DNA from: Massilia frigida
GTDB lineage: Bacteria > Pseudomonadota > Gammaproteobacteria > Burkholderiales > Burkholderiaceae_D
Length of the DNA stretch: 64,000 nt
Direction: 5' to 3'
NCBI RefSeq assembly: GCF_011682175.1
Contig: NZ_WHJG01000009.1
Span: forward strand, 62,001 to 126,000
Shown here: positions 25,143-34,146 of the stretch, piece after piece
Layout: every line of letters starts with the position of its first letter
Numbering within the stretch: the first letter of the stretch is position 1
Translations under genes and position numbers: made by a program
The notes under the pieces: model-generated
Seen by the model: only the letters and a program-made list of their open reading frames with translations
The model's database searches: none
What the model was told of the DNA's origin: nothing

Positions 25143-26236
25143 GGCTCATTTTCGAGCAATTGTACCTGAGCGCCGGGGCCATACACACTGCGCAGGCGCG
25201 AACGCAGGTTGGACAGTCCGACCCCGCCGCCCGGTTTGGGCGGGGCATTGCCCAGTCCCGCGCCGCTGTCGCTCACTTCGATGCACAGCAGAGCGTCGCG
25301 GCAGCTCGCGCGGATGACGATCTCGCCGCCCTCGACCTTCGGTTCGAGCCCGTGCGCCACGGCGTTTTCGACCACCGGCTGCAGCAGCATGGGCGGCATG
25401 CGGATCTCGCGGCAGCCGTCGGCTTCGATGCGGTACGACAGGCGCGCGCCCATGCGCACCGCCAGCACGTCGAGGTAGGCGGCCACCAGGTCGAGTTCCG
25501 CGCCCAGGGTGGCCTGGTCGGCGCGGCTGGCGGCCAGGCTGGCGCGCAGGTAGTCGATGAAGCGTTCCAGCATGTGGCGCGCCTGGGCGGGATGGGTGTC
25601 GATCAGGCCGACCACGTTGGCCAGGGTGTTGTACAAAAAATGCGGCTCGATCTGGGCCTGCAGCGCGCGCAGGCGGGCTTCCGCCAGCAGCTGGGCGGCG
25701 CTGGCAATTTGCTCGCGTTGGCGCGCGGCCAGGGTCTCGCTGGCGATGCGGCGCTCGCCGCTGACCAGCACAATGGCCATGATCAGGGCGGCGAACAGGG
25801 TAAACGGCAGCAGCGGCGCCAGGTTCGCGCCGCCGGTCAGGTAGCTAAGCGGATTGACGCCCCTGAGCAGGCCGCTGCCAAGGATGAGGCCCGTGACCAC
25901 GCACAGTGAGACCGTGCCGAGGAAATACAGCACGCGCGGCAGCCCGGTCAGGCGCGATGGCCAGCCGCGCAGCAGATAGTCGCCGCCGCTCAGGACTGCG
26001 TGAATCAGGTAGCCGATCACGTTCGAGATCACCAGCGTCGGCCCGAAAAAGGCGGGGAAGCCGCGGCTGTCGCCGCTGAACAGCATGTTCGCCGCCGTCA
26101 GGAACAGGGCGATCAGGAGGTTCCAGATGCCGGTATAGAGCACGTCGCGCCACGGCGAACTGGGCCAGCGCCGGAACAGCGGGATCATGTCGAGCGGGTG
26201 CGACGAGGTGTGCGACGGAGAGGGCATTGCGTTCAT
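25070..26236 (-). CDS. LytS/YehU-type sensor histidine kinase
   Basis: 388 residues from the ATG at 26236, which shares one base with the stop of the carotenoid oxygenase gene (TGATG), a sign of translational coupling. Five or so TM helices span residues 32-160, with no obvious large sensor domain. The His_kinase domain has LRALQAQIEPHFLYNTLANV (phospho-His near 199). A HATPase_c domain follows, with PMLLQPVVENAVAHGLEP and a G box DSGAGLGNAPPKPGGGVGLSNLRSRL. It is the cognate partner of the LytTR regulator. The ligand is unknown; coupling to the oxygenase suggests it may sense a related lipid or product (inference). Confidence 0.93.
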   Translation of the reverse strand: MNAMPSPSHTSSHPLDMIPLFRRWPSSPWRDVLYTGIWNLLIALFLTAANMLFSGDSRGFPAFFGPTLVISNVIGYLIHAVLSGGDYLLRGWPSRLTGLPRVLYFLGTVSLCVVTGLILGSGLLRGVNPLSYLTGGANLAPLLPFTLFAALIMAIVLVSGERRIASETLAARQREQIASAAQLLAEARLRALQAQIEPHFLYNTLANVVGLIDTHPAQARHMLERFIDYLRASLAASRADQATLGAELDLVAAYLDVLAVRMGARLSYRIEADGCREIRMPPMLLQPVVENAVAHGLEPKVEGGEIVIRASCRDALLCIEVSDSGAGLGNAPPKPGGGVGLSNLRSRLRSVYGPGAQVQLLENEPCGITVRLLLPLKDTLPSTIQAPS

Positions 26237-27732
26237 CAAGCCGCCAGAAAATTACCGTGGAAGCAGTGTGGCGCGCGGTAGGGCAGGCGCGCCAGCGCCA
26301 CCGGGCCGGCCTTGACGCGGGCGGCGTCGAATACGGTCATGACGGTGTGCCCGCGTTTGGTGTCCTGCGCCACGCCGACCAGGTAGCCGTCGGTTTCCGA
26401 GCGGGCGTTGGCGCGCGGGACCAGCACGTGTTCTTCCACTTGCCAGCCGGCGTCGAAGCGGTAGCTGTCGGCCTTGCCCGTGTCGGTGCCAACCAGATTG
26501 ACGGTGTCGAGAAAGATGTCGGCGTTGCGCGACGAACTGCTCAACAGCGCAAGCTGGCGGTGGCGGCGTGATACCACCTGCGGCATCACGCGCGGGAATT
26601 CGCTGGCGCCGAACAGGCGCGCGGTGCTGGCCTGGCCGCTCGCGTAATCGAGCGTGACCTGGGCCGCGAAGCCGCGCGTGGGTGAATTCTGCTGGCGCTC
26701 GCCGCGCATCACGCGGCCCACTTCGGCCAGCGCATCGCCTTCGTGCAGCACCACGTCGAAGCGGGTGGTGGCGCCATCGTCGAAGGCGTTCCCGAAGTGG
26801 AAAACCATATGCGGCGCCATCTCGAACACCTGGCGGATCGCCATGCTCTCCTTGGACACCACCACTACCCGCAACGGCCGCGCATTGGCGCCGCTGCCGG
26901 CCCAGTGGTGCTGTTCGGCGAAGCTCTGGTCGTCGGCCTTGATCACGTCATACGGTGGAATCAGGAAGATCAGGTGCTGCTCGCTGACCGCGAAGTCGTG
27001 CACCATGGCCAGTTGCGGCACGCTGACCATGGCCGTCTTGAGCACCTGGCCATCGGCGCCGATGCGGTACAGGGCCAGGCCGTTGCCGCCGGGGAGGGCG
27101 CCGAAATTCCACATGCCGCCGTTTGGGTCGATCTTGGGGTGGGCCGAAAACGGCATCGACTTCATGTCCTCGTTCCAGGTCTTGATGCCGACCGTGGCCA
27201 GGGTCTGCGCATCGACCTCGGTGGCCGAACCGCCTTCCCACAGGGCGTACAGTCGGCCATTGAAGGGCAGCAGGTTGGTATTGGCCGCGTTCATGGTGTC
27301 GTTGGTCTTGACGCCGCGCCGGCCGACATAGGTGCCGAAGGATGGGTAGAGGAACTTGCCGGCGGCGTTTTCCTCGGTGAAGCGCTCGGTGTCGACGAAT
27401 TTGCCGATGTGGCTTACTTTGCCGCCGCCGATCTGCCAGCGCTGGGCGAAGCCGTCACCGTCGAACCAGTGGTGATGGCGCTCGCCGCCCAGTTCAAAAC
27501 GTCCCGGACCATTGCGGAAAAAGACGCCGTTCAGGTCCGACGGAATGCGCCCCACGATGCGCGCCGCGCCGGACTGCTGGCCCACGGTGTTGGCGTACAC
27601 CGCCAGCGTGGGGTCGCGTTCGAGCGCCGCGTGGAAGCGCTGGAAGGTGGCACCATCGGCCATGGCGCTGCCGGGAACGAGGCCTGCGGCGGCCAGGCTG
27701 GCGGCGGAAGTGAGGAAGGTGCGGCGTTGCAT
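26236..27732 (-). CDS. Carotenoid oxygenase-family protein with twin-arginine signal
   Basis: 498 residues. The N-terminus MQRRTFLTSAASLAAAG has RR plus a hydrophobic run, typical of Tat export. The seven-bladed propeller family is shown by LNGVFFRNGPGRFELGGERH, HWFDGDGFAQRW, and the His ligand blocks FSAHPKID, MVHDFAVSEQHLIF, PHMVFHFGNAFDDG and the C-terminal PYRAPHCFHGNF, giving four probable Fe(II) ligands. Such enzymes cleave carotenoid, stilbene or lignostilbene double bonds. The substrate is unknown; a periplasmic location would favour a non-carotenoid or environmental aromatic substrate (inference). It lies 13 bp after a DUF2141 gene and is coupled to the kinase downstream. Confidence 0.93.
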   Translation of the reverse strand: MQRRTFLTSAASLAAAGLVPGSAMADGATFQRFHAALERDPTLAVYANTVGQQSGAARIVGRIPSDLNGVFFRNGPGRFELGGERHHHWFDGDGFAQRWQIGGGKVSHIGKFVDTERFTEENAAGKFLYPSFGTYVGRRGVKTNDTMNAANTNLLPFNGRLYALWEGGSATEVDAQTLATVGIKTWNEDMKSMPFSAHPKIDPNGGMWNFGALPGGNGLALYRIGADGQVLKTAMVSVPQLAMVHDFAVSEQHLIFLIPPYDVIKADDQSFAEQHHWAGSGANARPLRVVVVSKESMAIRQVFEMAPHMVFHFGNAFDDGATTRFDVVLHEGDALAEVGRVMRGERQQNSPTRGFAAQVTLDYASGQASTARLFGASEFPRVMPQVVSRRHRQLALLSSSSRNADIFLDTVNLVGTDTGKADSYRFDAGWQVEEHVLVPRANARSETDGYLVGVAQDTKRGHTVMTVFDAARVKAGPVALARLPYRAPHCFHGNFLAA

Positions 27733-27745
27733 GGCGGTCTCCGGC

Positions 27746-28168
27746 TTAGTGTTTCAGGCTGACGGTGGCGTTCAGGCCAGCCGCTGGAAGGGTGAACATG
27801 GCGTCGTCGAATTTGGGCGGGCCCATTCTGCCGAGGGCGTTATTGCTGAATGCGTAGTCCTCGGTCGGCATGCCCATCATGTTGGCATCCATTTTGCCAT
27901 TGCTGTTGGCATCGTGGTAGATGGCGAAGGCGTAGGCGCCGGCCGGCAGATCCCTGACGACGACGGTGGTGCTGCCTTTGGCGGCTTTTCCACCGGCGCT
28001 GCCCACGGTTTTTTTGAGGAAGCCGTCGGCCGAGTCATACAGGGCCACCATGACCGTGCCGTCGTCGCTGCGCACATCGTCGATGCGGATGGTGAGGTCG
28101 GCGGCGCCGGCCAGGGAGGCTGTCAGCAGGGCGGCGGCGCAGAAGGCGGTGGCGGGCAGGTGGCGCAT
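27746..28168 (-). CDS. Secreted DUF2141 protein
   Basis: 140 residues with a signal peptide of about 22 residues (cut AGA-AD). The mature part matches DUF2141: LTIRIDDVRSDDGTVMVALY, then STTVVVRDLPAGAYAFAIYH, and an EF-hand-like acidic DANSNGKMDANMMGMPTEDY loop, ending in a beta strand. The family is a periplasmic beta-sandwich of unknown role, and DxNxNGKxD suggests Ca binding (inference). Frequent association of DUF2141 with carotenoid-type genes is remembered rather than checked. The ATG follows GGAGAA. It is the first gene of the operon with the oxygenase and the two-component pair. Confidence 0.88.
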   Translation of the reverse strand: MRHLPATAFCAAALLTASLAGAADLTIRIDDVRSDDGTVMVALYDSADGFLKKTVGSAGGKAAKGSTTVVVRDLPAGAYAFAIYHDANSNGKMDANMMGMPTEDYAFSNNALGRMGPPKFDDAMFTLPAAGLNATVSLKH

Positions 28169-28240
28169 GGTGTTCTCCGGTGGGGTTGTGGTGTCGATGA
28201 GGTGACTGTATCGACACGCAAGCGGGGCGGGGAGGACATG

Positions 28241-28300
28241 CGACGAAATGCGGGGAAACGGCGCGAAATGCAGCGGGGCGGCGCGAAATGCGGCGCGCCG
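28241..28300. repeat. Three 20-bp tandem units upstream of the DUF2141 operon
   Basis: Units 28241-28260, 28261-28280 and 28281-28300 share the core CGAAATGC in the same phase: CGACGAAATGCGGGGAAACG, GCGCGAAATGCAGCGGGGCG and GCGCGAAATGCGGCGCGCCG. They lie about 73 bases before the DUF2141 start, where a LytTR-type regulator could bind, although LytTR sites are usually paired 9-10 bp motifs. Confidence 0.6.
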
Positions 28301-28336
28301 GCCGGGATGGCAGCCCGGCGGCGCGCGCGGCGGTGC

Positions 28337-28948
28337 TCAGCGCAGGGTGTCGAGCGTATATTCGGCGGAGCGCAGGGCGTCGCGGGCGCTTTGCACCGAG
28401 CGGTCGATATCGCGCAATTCGTTGCGCAGATGGCGGCGGCGTTCGTCGAACTCCCTGCGAATGCGCTTGCGCTCGTCGTCCTTGTCGGTGGCCGCCAGCT
28501 GCTTCGATTCGTCATGGTCGGCATCGCGCAGCTTGCGTTGCAAACGGTCGCTGCGGCTGTCGAGAGCGCTGATCTCGCTGCGCAAGGTGTGCACGGCGAA
28601 TCCGGCTTGATGGCGGCGGCGGAACTCGAAGTCGAGCGGCGCCGGGCAGACTCCCGCGTACGCGGTGCCGTTCAGGCCGAGCGGGGCGGCGTTTTCCAGC
28701 CGGCAAAAGCTGCGCAAGCCGCGCTCCCGGCCGGCGATGTAGCCGGCTGAATCGACGCTGGTACCGGCCTTGGCGCATGCCTTGGCGCGCTCTTCCAGCA
28801 GGTAGATGGGCTTTCCGGCCGTGCCGTCGCGCAGGCCGATATCGTTCCAGTTGGCCGATTTGCATTCGTCCGGGGTCATCGTTTCGCAGCCCGACAGGAG
28901 TGCTCCCATCAACAGTGCTGCCAACGGTCCAAGCATGGTCTTAGTCAT
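28337..28948 (-). CDS. DUF2799 lipoprotein
   Basis: 203 residues from the ATG at 28948 (GAGGGC at good spacing; an ATG one codon earlier is also possible). The lipobox is LMGALLSGC, followed by ETMTPDECKSANWNDIGLRD, the DUF2799 signature (C..A.W...G..DG..G), and GREEG-like text YIAGRERGLRSFCRLENAAP. The C-terminal third (about 125-200) is a long charged helix, probably coiled coil (LQRKLRDADHDESKQLAATD). An outer-membrane or periplasmic location is inferred from the lipobox. No function is known for the family. Confidence 0.88.
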   Translation of the reverse strand: MTKTMLGPLAALLMGALLSGCETMTPDECKSANWNDIGLRDGTAGKPIYLLEERAKACAKAGTSVDSAGYIAGRERGLRSFCRLENAAPLGLNGTAYAGVCPAPLDFEFRRRHQAGFAVHTLRSEISALDSRSDRLQRKLRDADHDESKQLAATDKDDERKRIRREFDERRRHLRNELRDIDRSVQSARDALRSAEYTLDTLR

Positions 28949-29004
28949 CATTGCCCTCGCAAGTTTGTCGCCTGAAACCGATGCTACCATGGGTCCGCCC
29001 CATT

Positions 29005-30483
29005 TTATCGGCTACGCAAGTTGCGCAAGGTCAGGCCTCCGTCGGCGTCACGTTCAGCCAACACCCATGCCAGGGGGCGGCGCTGCTGGCCATCGGCCGG
29101 GCGGGCGTCGCGCGCGACCAGGCGTAGCGCATAGCTGCCCGCCGCCAGCGCCGGCACCCGCCAGCTCGACTGCACCGACGTGGTGACGCCGCCGCCCGCC
29201 AGGCTGTTCATGGCCACCGGCACGCTAGCCGACCAGCGCGCCACGCCGCCGGCGTCGACGATCTCCAGCCTGACGTTCCACGGCTCGTAAGCCGGCGCGT
29301 TGCCGCTGTTGCGGAAGGTGGCCGCCAGGGTCAGCTGGCCATCGCCGGTCAGGCTGACCCAGCTGCTGTCGACGCTGTAGCGGTAGCCTGCCTCGCGGCC
29401 CAGCATCAGCATGTCGTGCCGTTCCGGCTCGGTCAGCGAGAGCCAGCGTTGATTATCCGGCTTGGACAGGGCGAAATTCGCGTTGCCCACCGAGGAGATG
29501 TGAAATTCGCTGGCCTGGGCGCGCGCCGTCGCCGGGCCAGCCTGGCCGCTTTCGAACGGGCAGAATTCGGCGACGAAGGGCGCCTTGCGCCATTGGTCGG
29601 AGAACAGGCGCCAGTCGTCCGCGTGGTCGGTCCACTGCCTGAAATAGCCCGCCTGGGCCAGGCAATCGGCGCGCAGGCCCACCGGTTTGCTGGTGATGGT
29701 CTGTTCCAGCAGGGCGTAGCGCAGCGCGTCGCGGTTCGCGTACGGGATGAACATGACGAATTGGCGGGTGGGGAAGGCCTCGAAATGCATCTGCGCGATC
29801 GCGCGCCGGGTGTCCGTGCTGGCTTCTTCGATGCCGGCCGGGCGGTTGGCGTAGACGCTCTTGCGCATCGCCCATTCGCCGTACTGGCCATATAGGCCGA
29901 CGTCGATCCAGGCGATGCTGGCGCCGTTGCCGGAGGCGGCAATCGCTTGCGCCAGCGCCTGCAGCAGCGCGCGCGAACGCGCCAGCACGAAAGGATCGTT
30001 CCAGTCGGGCACCCAGGTCTTGCCCGATGCGGCGCCGGAATCGGCCCAGAAGCCGCAGCCGTGCAGGCAGGACGGGTTGCCGGCCAGGTAGGCCGGGGCA
30101 TACAGCTGGCCGTCGTCGTAGCCGGCCATCATGCGCAGGCGGAAGGCGTACTTGCGGCCCTGCTCGCGCGCGGCCTTCAGGTCGGCCAGGATGGCGCCGA
30201 AGGTGTACTGGCCTTGCACGCTTTCCAGGTCGCGCCAGTGGTAGCGGCGGAAGGCGTCGAGGGCGGGCGCCGCCTGCGGCACCAGCTCCTGGTTTTGCCA
30301 GCGGTGGTAGCCGCGCATGGGGTTGACGGTGTCGTCGCTGTCCAGCGCAATGGTGTTGTAGGTGCGCGACGCCGAGACGGTCTCCCAGCCGCCCGCGTGG
30401 GCCGGACCGGCGGCGACGGCGGCGACGAGGGCGCAGGCGAGCAGCCGGCGCGGCGGCAGGTCCAGGGGCGGTAGAAGCGGCAT
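29005..30483 (-). CDS. Secreted DUF4832 protein (glycosidase-like)
   Basis: 492 residues with a signal peptide to about residue 30 (PAHA-GG). Residues 50-340 follow a TIM-barrel layout: NPMRGYHRWQNQELVPQ, RRYHWRDLESVQGQYTFGAI, KYAFRLRMMAGYDDG, ASIAWIDVGLYGQYGEWAMR, then FVAEFCPFESG. A beta-sandwich covers about 370-490 (YRYSVDSSWVSLTGDGQLTL, SYALRLVARDARPADGQQRR). This order matches DUF4832/DUF4874 proteins, related to beta-galactosidase-type hydrolases. Acidic residues in the YGEW and EFCPFE strands are candidate catalytic groups (inference). The gene is a singleton; AAGGAG precedes the ATG at 30483. Confidence 0.85.
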   Translation of the reverse strand: MPLLPPLDLPPRRLLACALVAAVAAGPAHAGGWETVSASRTYNTIALDSDDTVNPMRGYHRWQNQELVPQAAPALDAFRRYHWRDLESVQGQYTFGAILADLKAAREQGRKYAFRLRMMAGYDDGQLYAPAYLAGNPSCLHGCGFWADSGAASGKTWVPDWNDPFVLARSRALLQALAQAIAASGNGASIAWIDVGLYGQYGEWAMRKSVYANRPAGIEEASTDTRRAIAQMHFEAFPTRQFVMFIPYANRDALRYALLEQTITSKPVGLRADCLAQAGYFRQWTDHADDWRLFSDQWRKAPFVAEFCPFESGQAGPATARAQASEFHISSVGNANFALSKPDNQRWLSLTEPERHDMLMLGREAGYRYSVDSSWVSLTGDGQLTLAATFRNSGNAPAYEPWNVRLEIVDAGGVARWSASVPVAMNSLAGGGVTTSVQSSWRVPALAAGSYALRLVARDARPADGQQRRPLAWVLAERDADGGLTLRNLRSR

Positions 30484-30585
30484 GGCGATCTCCTTTGTCC
30501 GTGCAGGTCAATGATCTTGAACACCAGGTCCGACTATAAACCCAGGCGGCGGGCGCCGGCAATCGCCACGCGCGCCCGCTGCGCC

Positions 30586-31884
30586 CTAGTGCAGCTTGAC
30601 CGCCGGCGAGAGCTTTTGGCGGATCCAGTCCGCCACGGTTTGCGCCGACATCCGCACCACCCCGTGCAGCGCCATCTGGTGCTTGCGGTACATCAGCGCA
30701 TACAACAACCTGGCCAGCGCGCCGCCCACCGCATATTTGCGCCCGCCGGCCGTGCGCGTGAGCACGCCGACCGCCGCCAGTGGCCCGAGCGATACCAGCG
30801 AGCCGTAGTCGCGGTAGGCAAACGGGGTCTTGAGCGGCGCCGCCTGTCCCAGCACCTGCGCCAGGTACATGGCCTGCTGGTGCGCAGCCTGCGCGCGCGG
30901 CGGGACCTTGCCCATGATCGGGCACACGAAATTGGCGCAGTCGCCGATCGCATACAGGTCCGGATCGTCCAGCGCCTGCAGCGAGGGCGCCACCGCGATC
31001 TGGCGCAGGCGGTTGGTGCTCAGTCCCAGCGTGGCGCACAGCGGCGGCGCTTCCACCCCCGCCGCCCACAGGGTGATCGCGGACGGATACACGCAGCCCT
31101 GCGTGTCGAGCACCGCGCCGGCATCGACGCGCGCCACGGCGGTGTCAAGCAGCACCTTGATGCCGAGCGCGCGCAGATGGCGCGCGGCGCGCTTGGACAG
31201 GCGCGGATGCAGATGCGGCAGCAGCAGCGAACCGCGCTCCAGGATGCGGATGCGCACGTGGCGCACCGGGTCGAGCGCATGCACATTGTATTTGGCCAGC
31301 GTGCGCGCGCTGTGGCTCAATTCGGCCGCCAGCTCCACGCCGGTGGCGCCGCCGCCGACGATCACGATGTCGATGCCGGGATTGTGCTGGCCGCCGGCGG
31401 CCTGGCGCGCGCTGGCCTGGATGCAGCCGTCCACGAAGCGCTGGCGGAACGTTTCGGCCTGCGCCACGTCGTCCAGGGTCAGCACGTGCTGCTCGGCTCC
31501 GGGCACGCCGAAAAAGTTGGTGACCGATCCGAGCGCCAGCACCAGCTTGTCGTAGCCGATCGAGCGCGCGGGCAGCACTTCGGCGCCGTCGTCGGCGATC
31601 CACGGCGCCAGCGACACGCGCCGCGCCGCGCGGTCCACGCCCAGCACTTCGCCGCGGGCGAACTCGAAGCCGTGTTCGGACGCCTGCGCCGCGTAGTCGA
31701 TCGCCATCACCTGGGGATCGTGCTTGCCCGAGGCGACCGTGTGCAGCAGGGGCTTCCAGAAATGCGTGGGCCAGCGGTCGACCAGCACGACGCGTGCGCG
31801 GCCTGCCTTGCCGGCGCTGTTGCCAAGCCGGGTGGCCAGTTCCAGTCCTCCGGCGCCGCCGCCGACGATGACGATGGTTTCCAT
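30586..31884 (-). CDS. ndh: Type II NADH dehydrogenase (FAD-dependent)
   Basis: 432 residues from the ATG at 31884, with AGGAGGAG upstream. The first Rossmann motif, IVIVGGGAGGLELATRLG, binds FAD; the second, IDIVIVGGGATGVELAAELS (about residue 165), binds NADH. YAIGDCANF near residue 320 contacts FAD. The C-terminal part LYALMYRKHQMALHGVVRM and the amphipathic tail WIRQKLSPAVKLH fit the membrane-attached NDH-2 form. It oxidises NADH and reduces quinone without proton pumping, at the inner face of the membrane. A named homologue such as Ndh is a family-level call. The gene is divergent from a MipA-like gene. Confidence 0.93.
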   Translation of the reverse strand: METIVIVGGGAGGLELATRLGNSAGKAGRARVVLVDRWPTHFWKPLLHTVASGKHDPQVMAIDYAAQASEHGFEFARGEVLGVDRAARRVSLAPWIADDGAEVLPARSIGYDKLVLALGSVTNFFGVPGAEQHVLTLDDVAQAETFRQRFVDGCIQASARQAAGGQHNPGIDIVIVGGGATGVELAAELSHSARTLAKYNVHALDPVRHVRIRILERGSLLLPHLHPRLSKRAARHLRALGIKVLLDTAVARVDAGAVLDTQGCVYPSAITLWAAGVEAPPLCATLGLSTNRLRQIAVAPSLQALDDPDLYAIGDCANFVCPIMGKVPPRAQAAHQQAMYLAQVLGQAAPLKTPFAYRDYGSLVSLGPLAAVGVLTRTAGGRKYAVGGALARLLYALMYRKHQMALHGVVRMSAQTVADWIRQKLSPAVKLH

Positions 31885-32195
31885 GGTGTCTCCTCCTGTA
31901 GGTGTCGCGATGTGAAAAGGGCGTTGACCGGATGTCAATATATCGGCGCACGCTACAAAAGAAAAATCAGACATTCATGGATATCCATAAGCCTTTACTT
32001 ATACATATGCATGCGCCGGCGGCACCGCCGGTATCACGGACAGGGGCTGAAAGTATCTCCTGGCGCTACGTTGAAGACCGTCGTCCGGTACGCCGGAGGA
32101 TTCCATGGTGCTGCTTTGAAAACGTTGCGACACTCCGGCCCGTCGTTTCAATATCTCAAGCAAACACCGCCCACCACTACTTCAAGGACACTGCC
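31885..32195. other. Divergent promoter region between ndh and mipA-like gene
   Basis: 311 bases with no convincing gene. It holds an AT-rich stretch near 31980-32010 likely to contain promoters, and a compact inverted repeat CCGGCGG-CA-CCGCCGG at 32016-32031. Confidence 0.45.
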
Positions 32196-32993
32196 ATGTT
32201 ACGTTTTCGCCACGCCGCCATCTTCCTGCTGAGCACGATTGCTCCCGCCCTTCACGCCGCCGACATGGGCGTTGCCGCCGCCAAGCCAGGCGAATCGAGC
32301 ATGACCGTGGGCCTGGGCGTGGCGGCCCTTCCCGCATACTCCGGCAGCGACCAGACCCGGGCGGTGCCGGTGGTGGTGCTGGATTATCAGCACAGCAGCG
32401 GATTTTTCGCCAGCACGGTCAGCGGCATTGGCTACAAGACCAAGGTCGGTCCGGTGGCCCTGAGCGGCGCGCTCGGCGTAGCGCCCAGCCGCAGCGACCG
32501 CGATCACGGTCCGTTCAGGGGCTCGGACGCGCTCAGGGGCATGGGCGAAATCAAGACGTCGGCGCTGGGCGTGTTCGGCGTCGGCTATGAGTTCGATGGC
32601 GGCATCGGCATCGGCATGCGCGCCATGATGGCGCTCACCCACCGCGAGCGCGGCAACAGCTATGAATTCGGCGCGCAGGCACCCCTGATCAAGAGCGAAG
32701 CGAACCAGCTGGGCCTGTTCGTGACGGCCACCTACAGCGACAAGAAGAACATGCAGGCGTTTTACGGTGTTACTGCGGCCCAGAGCCTGACGTCCGGCTA
32801 CAAACGTTACGACACCAAGGCCGGCTTCTCGCGCGTGAATGCGGGCGTGAACTGGAACCATAAGCTGAACAAGCAATGGTCGGTCAACACCATGGCCGGC
32901 GTGGCGAGCGTGGTGGGCGACGCCGCCGACAGCCCGATCGTCAAGCGCAAGACGGCGCCGCTGCTGGCGGTGACGGTCAATTACGCATTCTGA
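32196..32993 (+). CDS. MipA/OmpV-family outer-membrane protein
   Basis: 265 residues, ATG at 32196 after AAGGA. The signal peptide is about 22 residues (LHA-AD). The mature protein is beta-barrel-like, with alternating hydrophobic strands. The MipA/OmpV opening pattern is SSMTVGLGVAALPAYSGSDQ and PVVVLDYQHSSGFFASTVSG. The end is KRKTAPLLAVTVNYAF, with a terminal Phe as in BAM substrates. Family members scaffold murein synthesis (MipA) or act as porin-like proteins. Which one applies here is unknown; no murein gene is adjacent. A LysR-type gene lies 82 bp downstream. Confidence 0.9.
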   Translation: MLRFRHAAIFLLSTIAPALHAADMGVAAAKPGESSMTVGLGVAALPAYSGSDQTRAVPVVVLDYQHSSGFFASTVSGIGYKTKVGPVALSGALGVAPSRSDRDHGPFRGSDALRGMGEIKTSALGVFGVGYEFDGGIGIGMRAMMALTHRERGNSYEFGAQAPLIKSEANQLGLFVTATYSDKKNMQAFYGVTAAQSLTSGYKRYDTKAGFSRVNAGVNWNHKLNKQWSVNTMAGVASVVGDAADSPIVKRKTAPLLAVTVNYAF

Positions 32994-33075
32994 ACCGGGC
33001 CGCGCCAACTGGTCTATCATGGCGTGGCCGTTGCGGCCAGACCGCGTAATCCACCCAATCGATAGGGAATAGCTT

Positions 33076-34008
33076 ATGTATCACGCCAGCTTTCGCCAAC
33101 TCCAGTCGCTGGTTCTGGTAGCCCGCCACGAGAGCGTGTCGAAGGCGGCGGAAGCCATGCACGTGACGCAGCCGGCGGTGTCGCTGCAACTGCGCACGCT
33201 GGAAAGCATCACCGGCGTGGCGCTGGTGCGCAAGGACGGGCGCGGCATCCAGCTGACCGCCGCCGGCGAAGTGATGGTCGATTTCGCCGAACGCATCCTG
33301 CGCCTGTGGGAGCATGCCGGCGACGAGCTGTCGGCGCTGCAGGGCGTCACCAGCGGCACGCTGCGCATCGGCGCGGTCACCACGGCCGAGCATTTGCTGC
33401 CGCCGCTGCTGGTGCCGTTCACCCTGGAGCGGCCCGACGTGCGCCTGAAACTCCAGGTCGGCAACCGGGTCGAAATCGTCAACATGCTGGCGCGCCAGGA
33501 GATCGATGTGGCCATCATGGGCACGCCGCCGCGCGAACTGCGCACCAACGCGGCGCGCTTCGCACGCCATCCGATGGGCTTCGTGGCCGCCGCCGACCAT
33601 CCTCTGATGAAGAAGCGCAAGCTGACCCTGGCCGATGTGGTGGGCGCCAACCTGCTGGTGCGCGAGCGCGGCTCGGGTACGCGCACGGCGGTGGAACGGC
33701 TGTTCAAGGAGGGCGGGCACGCGCTCAACTTCGGCTCGGAAGTGTCATCCAACGAGGCGATCAAGCGCATGGTGTCGGCCGGTCTCGGCGTGGGCTTCCT
33801 GTCGGTGCACGCCTGCGCGCTCGAATTCAAATCCGGCTTGCTGCGGATGCTGCCGCTCAAGGGCAATCCGGTTGATGCCGACTGGCAGGTGATGCACCTG
33901 GCCGGCCAGCCGATCCCCAAGGTGGCCGCCGCGTTCCAGGATTTCGTGATCGAACATGGCCAGGAACTGGTGCGCAGCGAGCTGGAAGGGTTTTACCAGC
34001 GCAGCTGA
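33076..34008 (+). CDS. LysR-family transcriptional regulator
   Basis: 310 residues. The N-terminal winged helix (5-65) is shown by FRQLQSLVLVARHESVSKAA, MHVTQPAVSLQLRTLESITG and VALVRKDGRGIQLTAAGEVM. The effector domain (about 90-300) contains LRIGAVTTAEHLLPPLLVPF, and its CbbR-like style (RETVERLF analogue RTAVERLFKEGGHALNFGSE) suggests a subgroup that controls carbon or C1 metabolism. The target is unknown. AGGGA precedes the ATG. It is in the same direction as the MipA-like gene upstream, not in the divergent arrangement typical of LysR targets. Confidence 0.93.
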   Translation: MYHASFRQLQSLVLVARHESVSKAAEAMHVTQPAVSLQLRTLESITGVALVRKDGRGIQLTAAGEVMVDFAERILRLWEHAGDELSALQGVTSGTLRIGAVTTAEHLLPPLLVPFTLERPDVRLKLQVGNRVEIVNMLARQEIDVAIMGTPPRELRTNAARFARHPMGFVAAADHPLMKKRKLTLADVVGANLLVRERGSGTRTAVERLFKEGGHALNFGSEVSSNEAIKRMVSAGLGVGFLSVHACALEFKSGLLRMLPLKGNPVDADWQVMHLAGQPIPKVAAAFQDFVIEHGQELVRSELEGFYQRS

Positions 34009-34146
34009 CCAAGGGCCTGTTACGGCAGACAGGAACAGGCGCTCGTTTCCCGAGCCCTCTCACCACCGGTCCGGCCCGGTTTGATAGTCCTCAACCGCCC
34101 GGCGACGCCAAGGCTGTAGTCTGAAATCTGAACCTGAGGGGGCAGT

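Noticed and set aside
30511..32232. 573-codon plus-strand frame
   Set aside because: Opposite the NADH dehydrogenase gene; Arg/His-rich composition typical of an antisense shadow.
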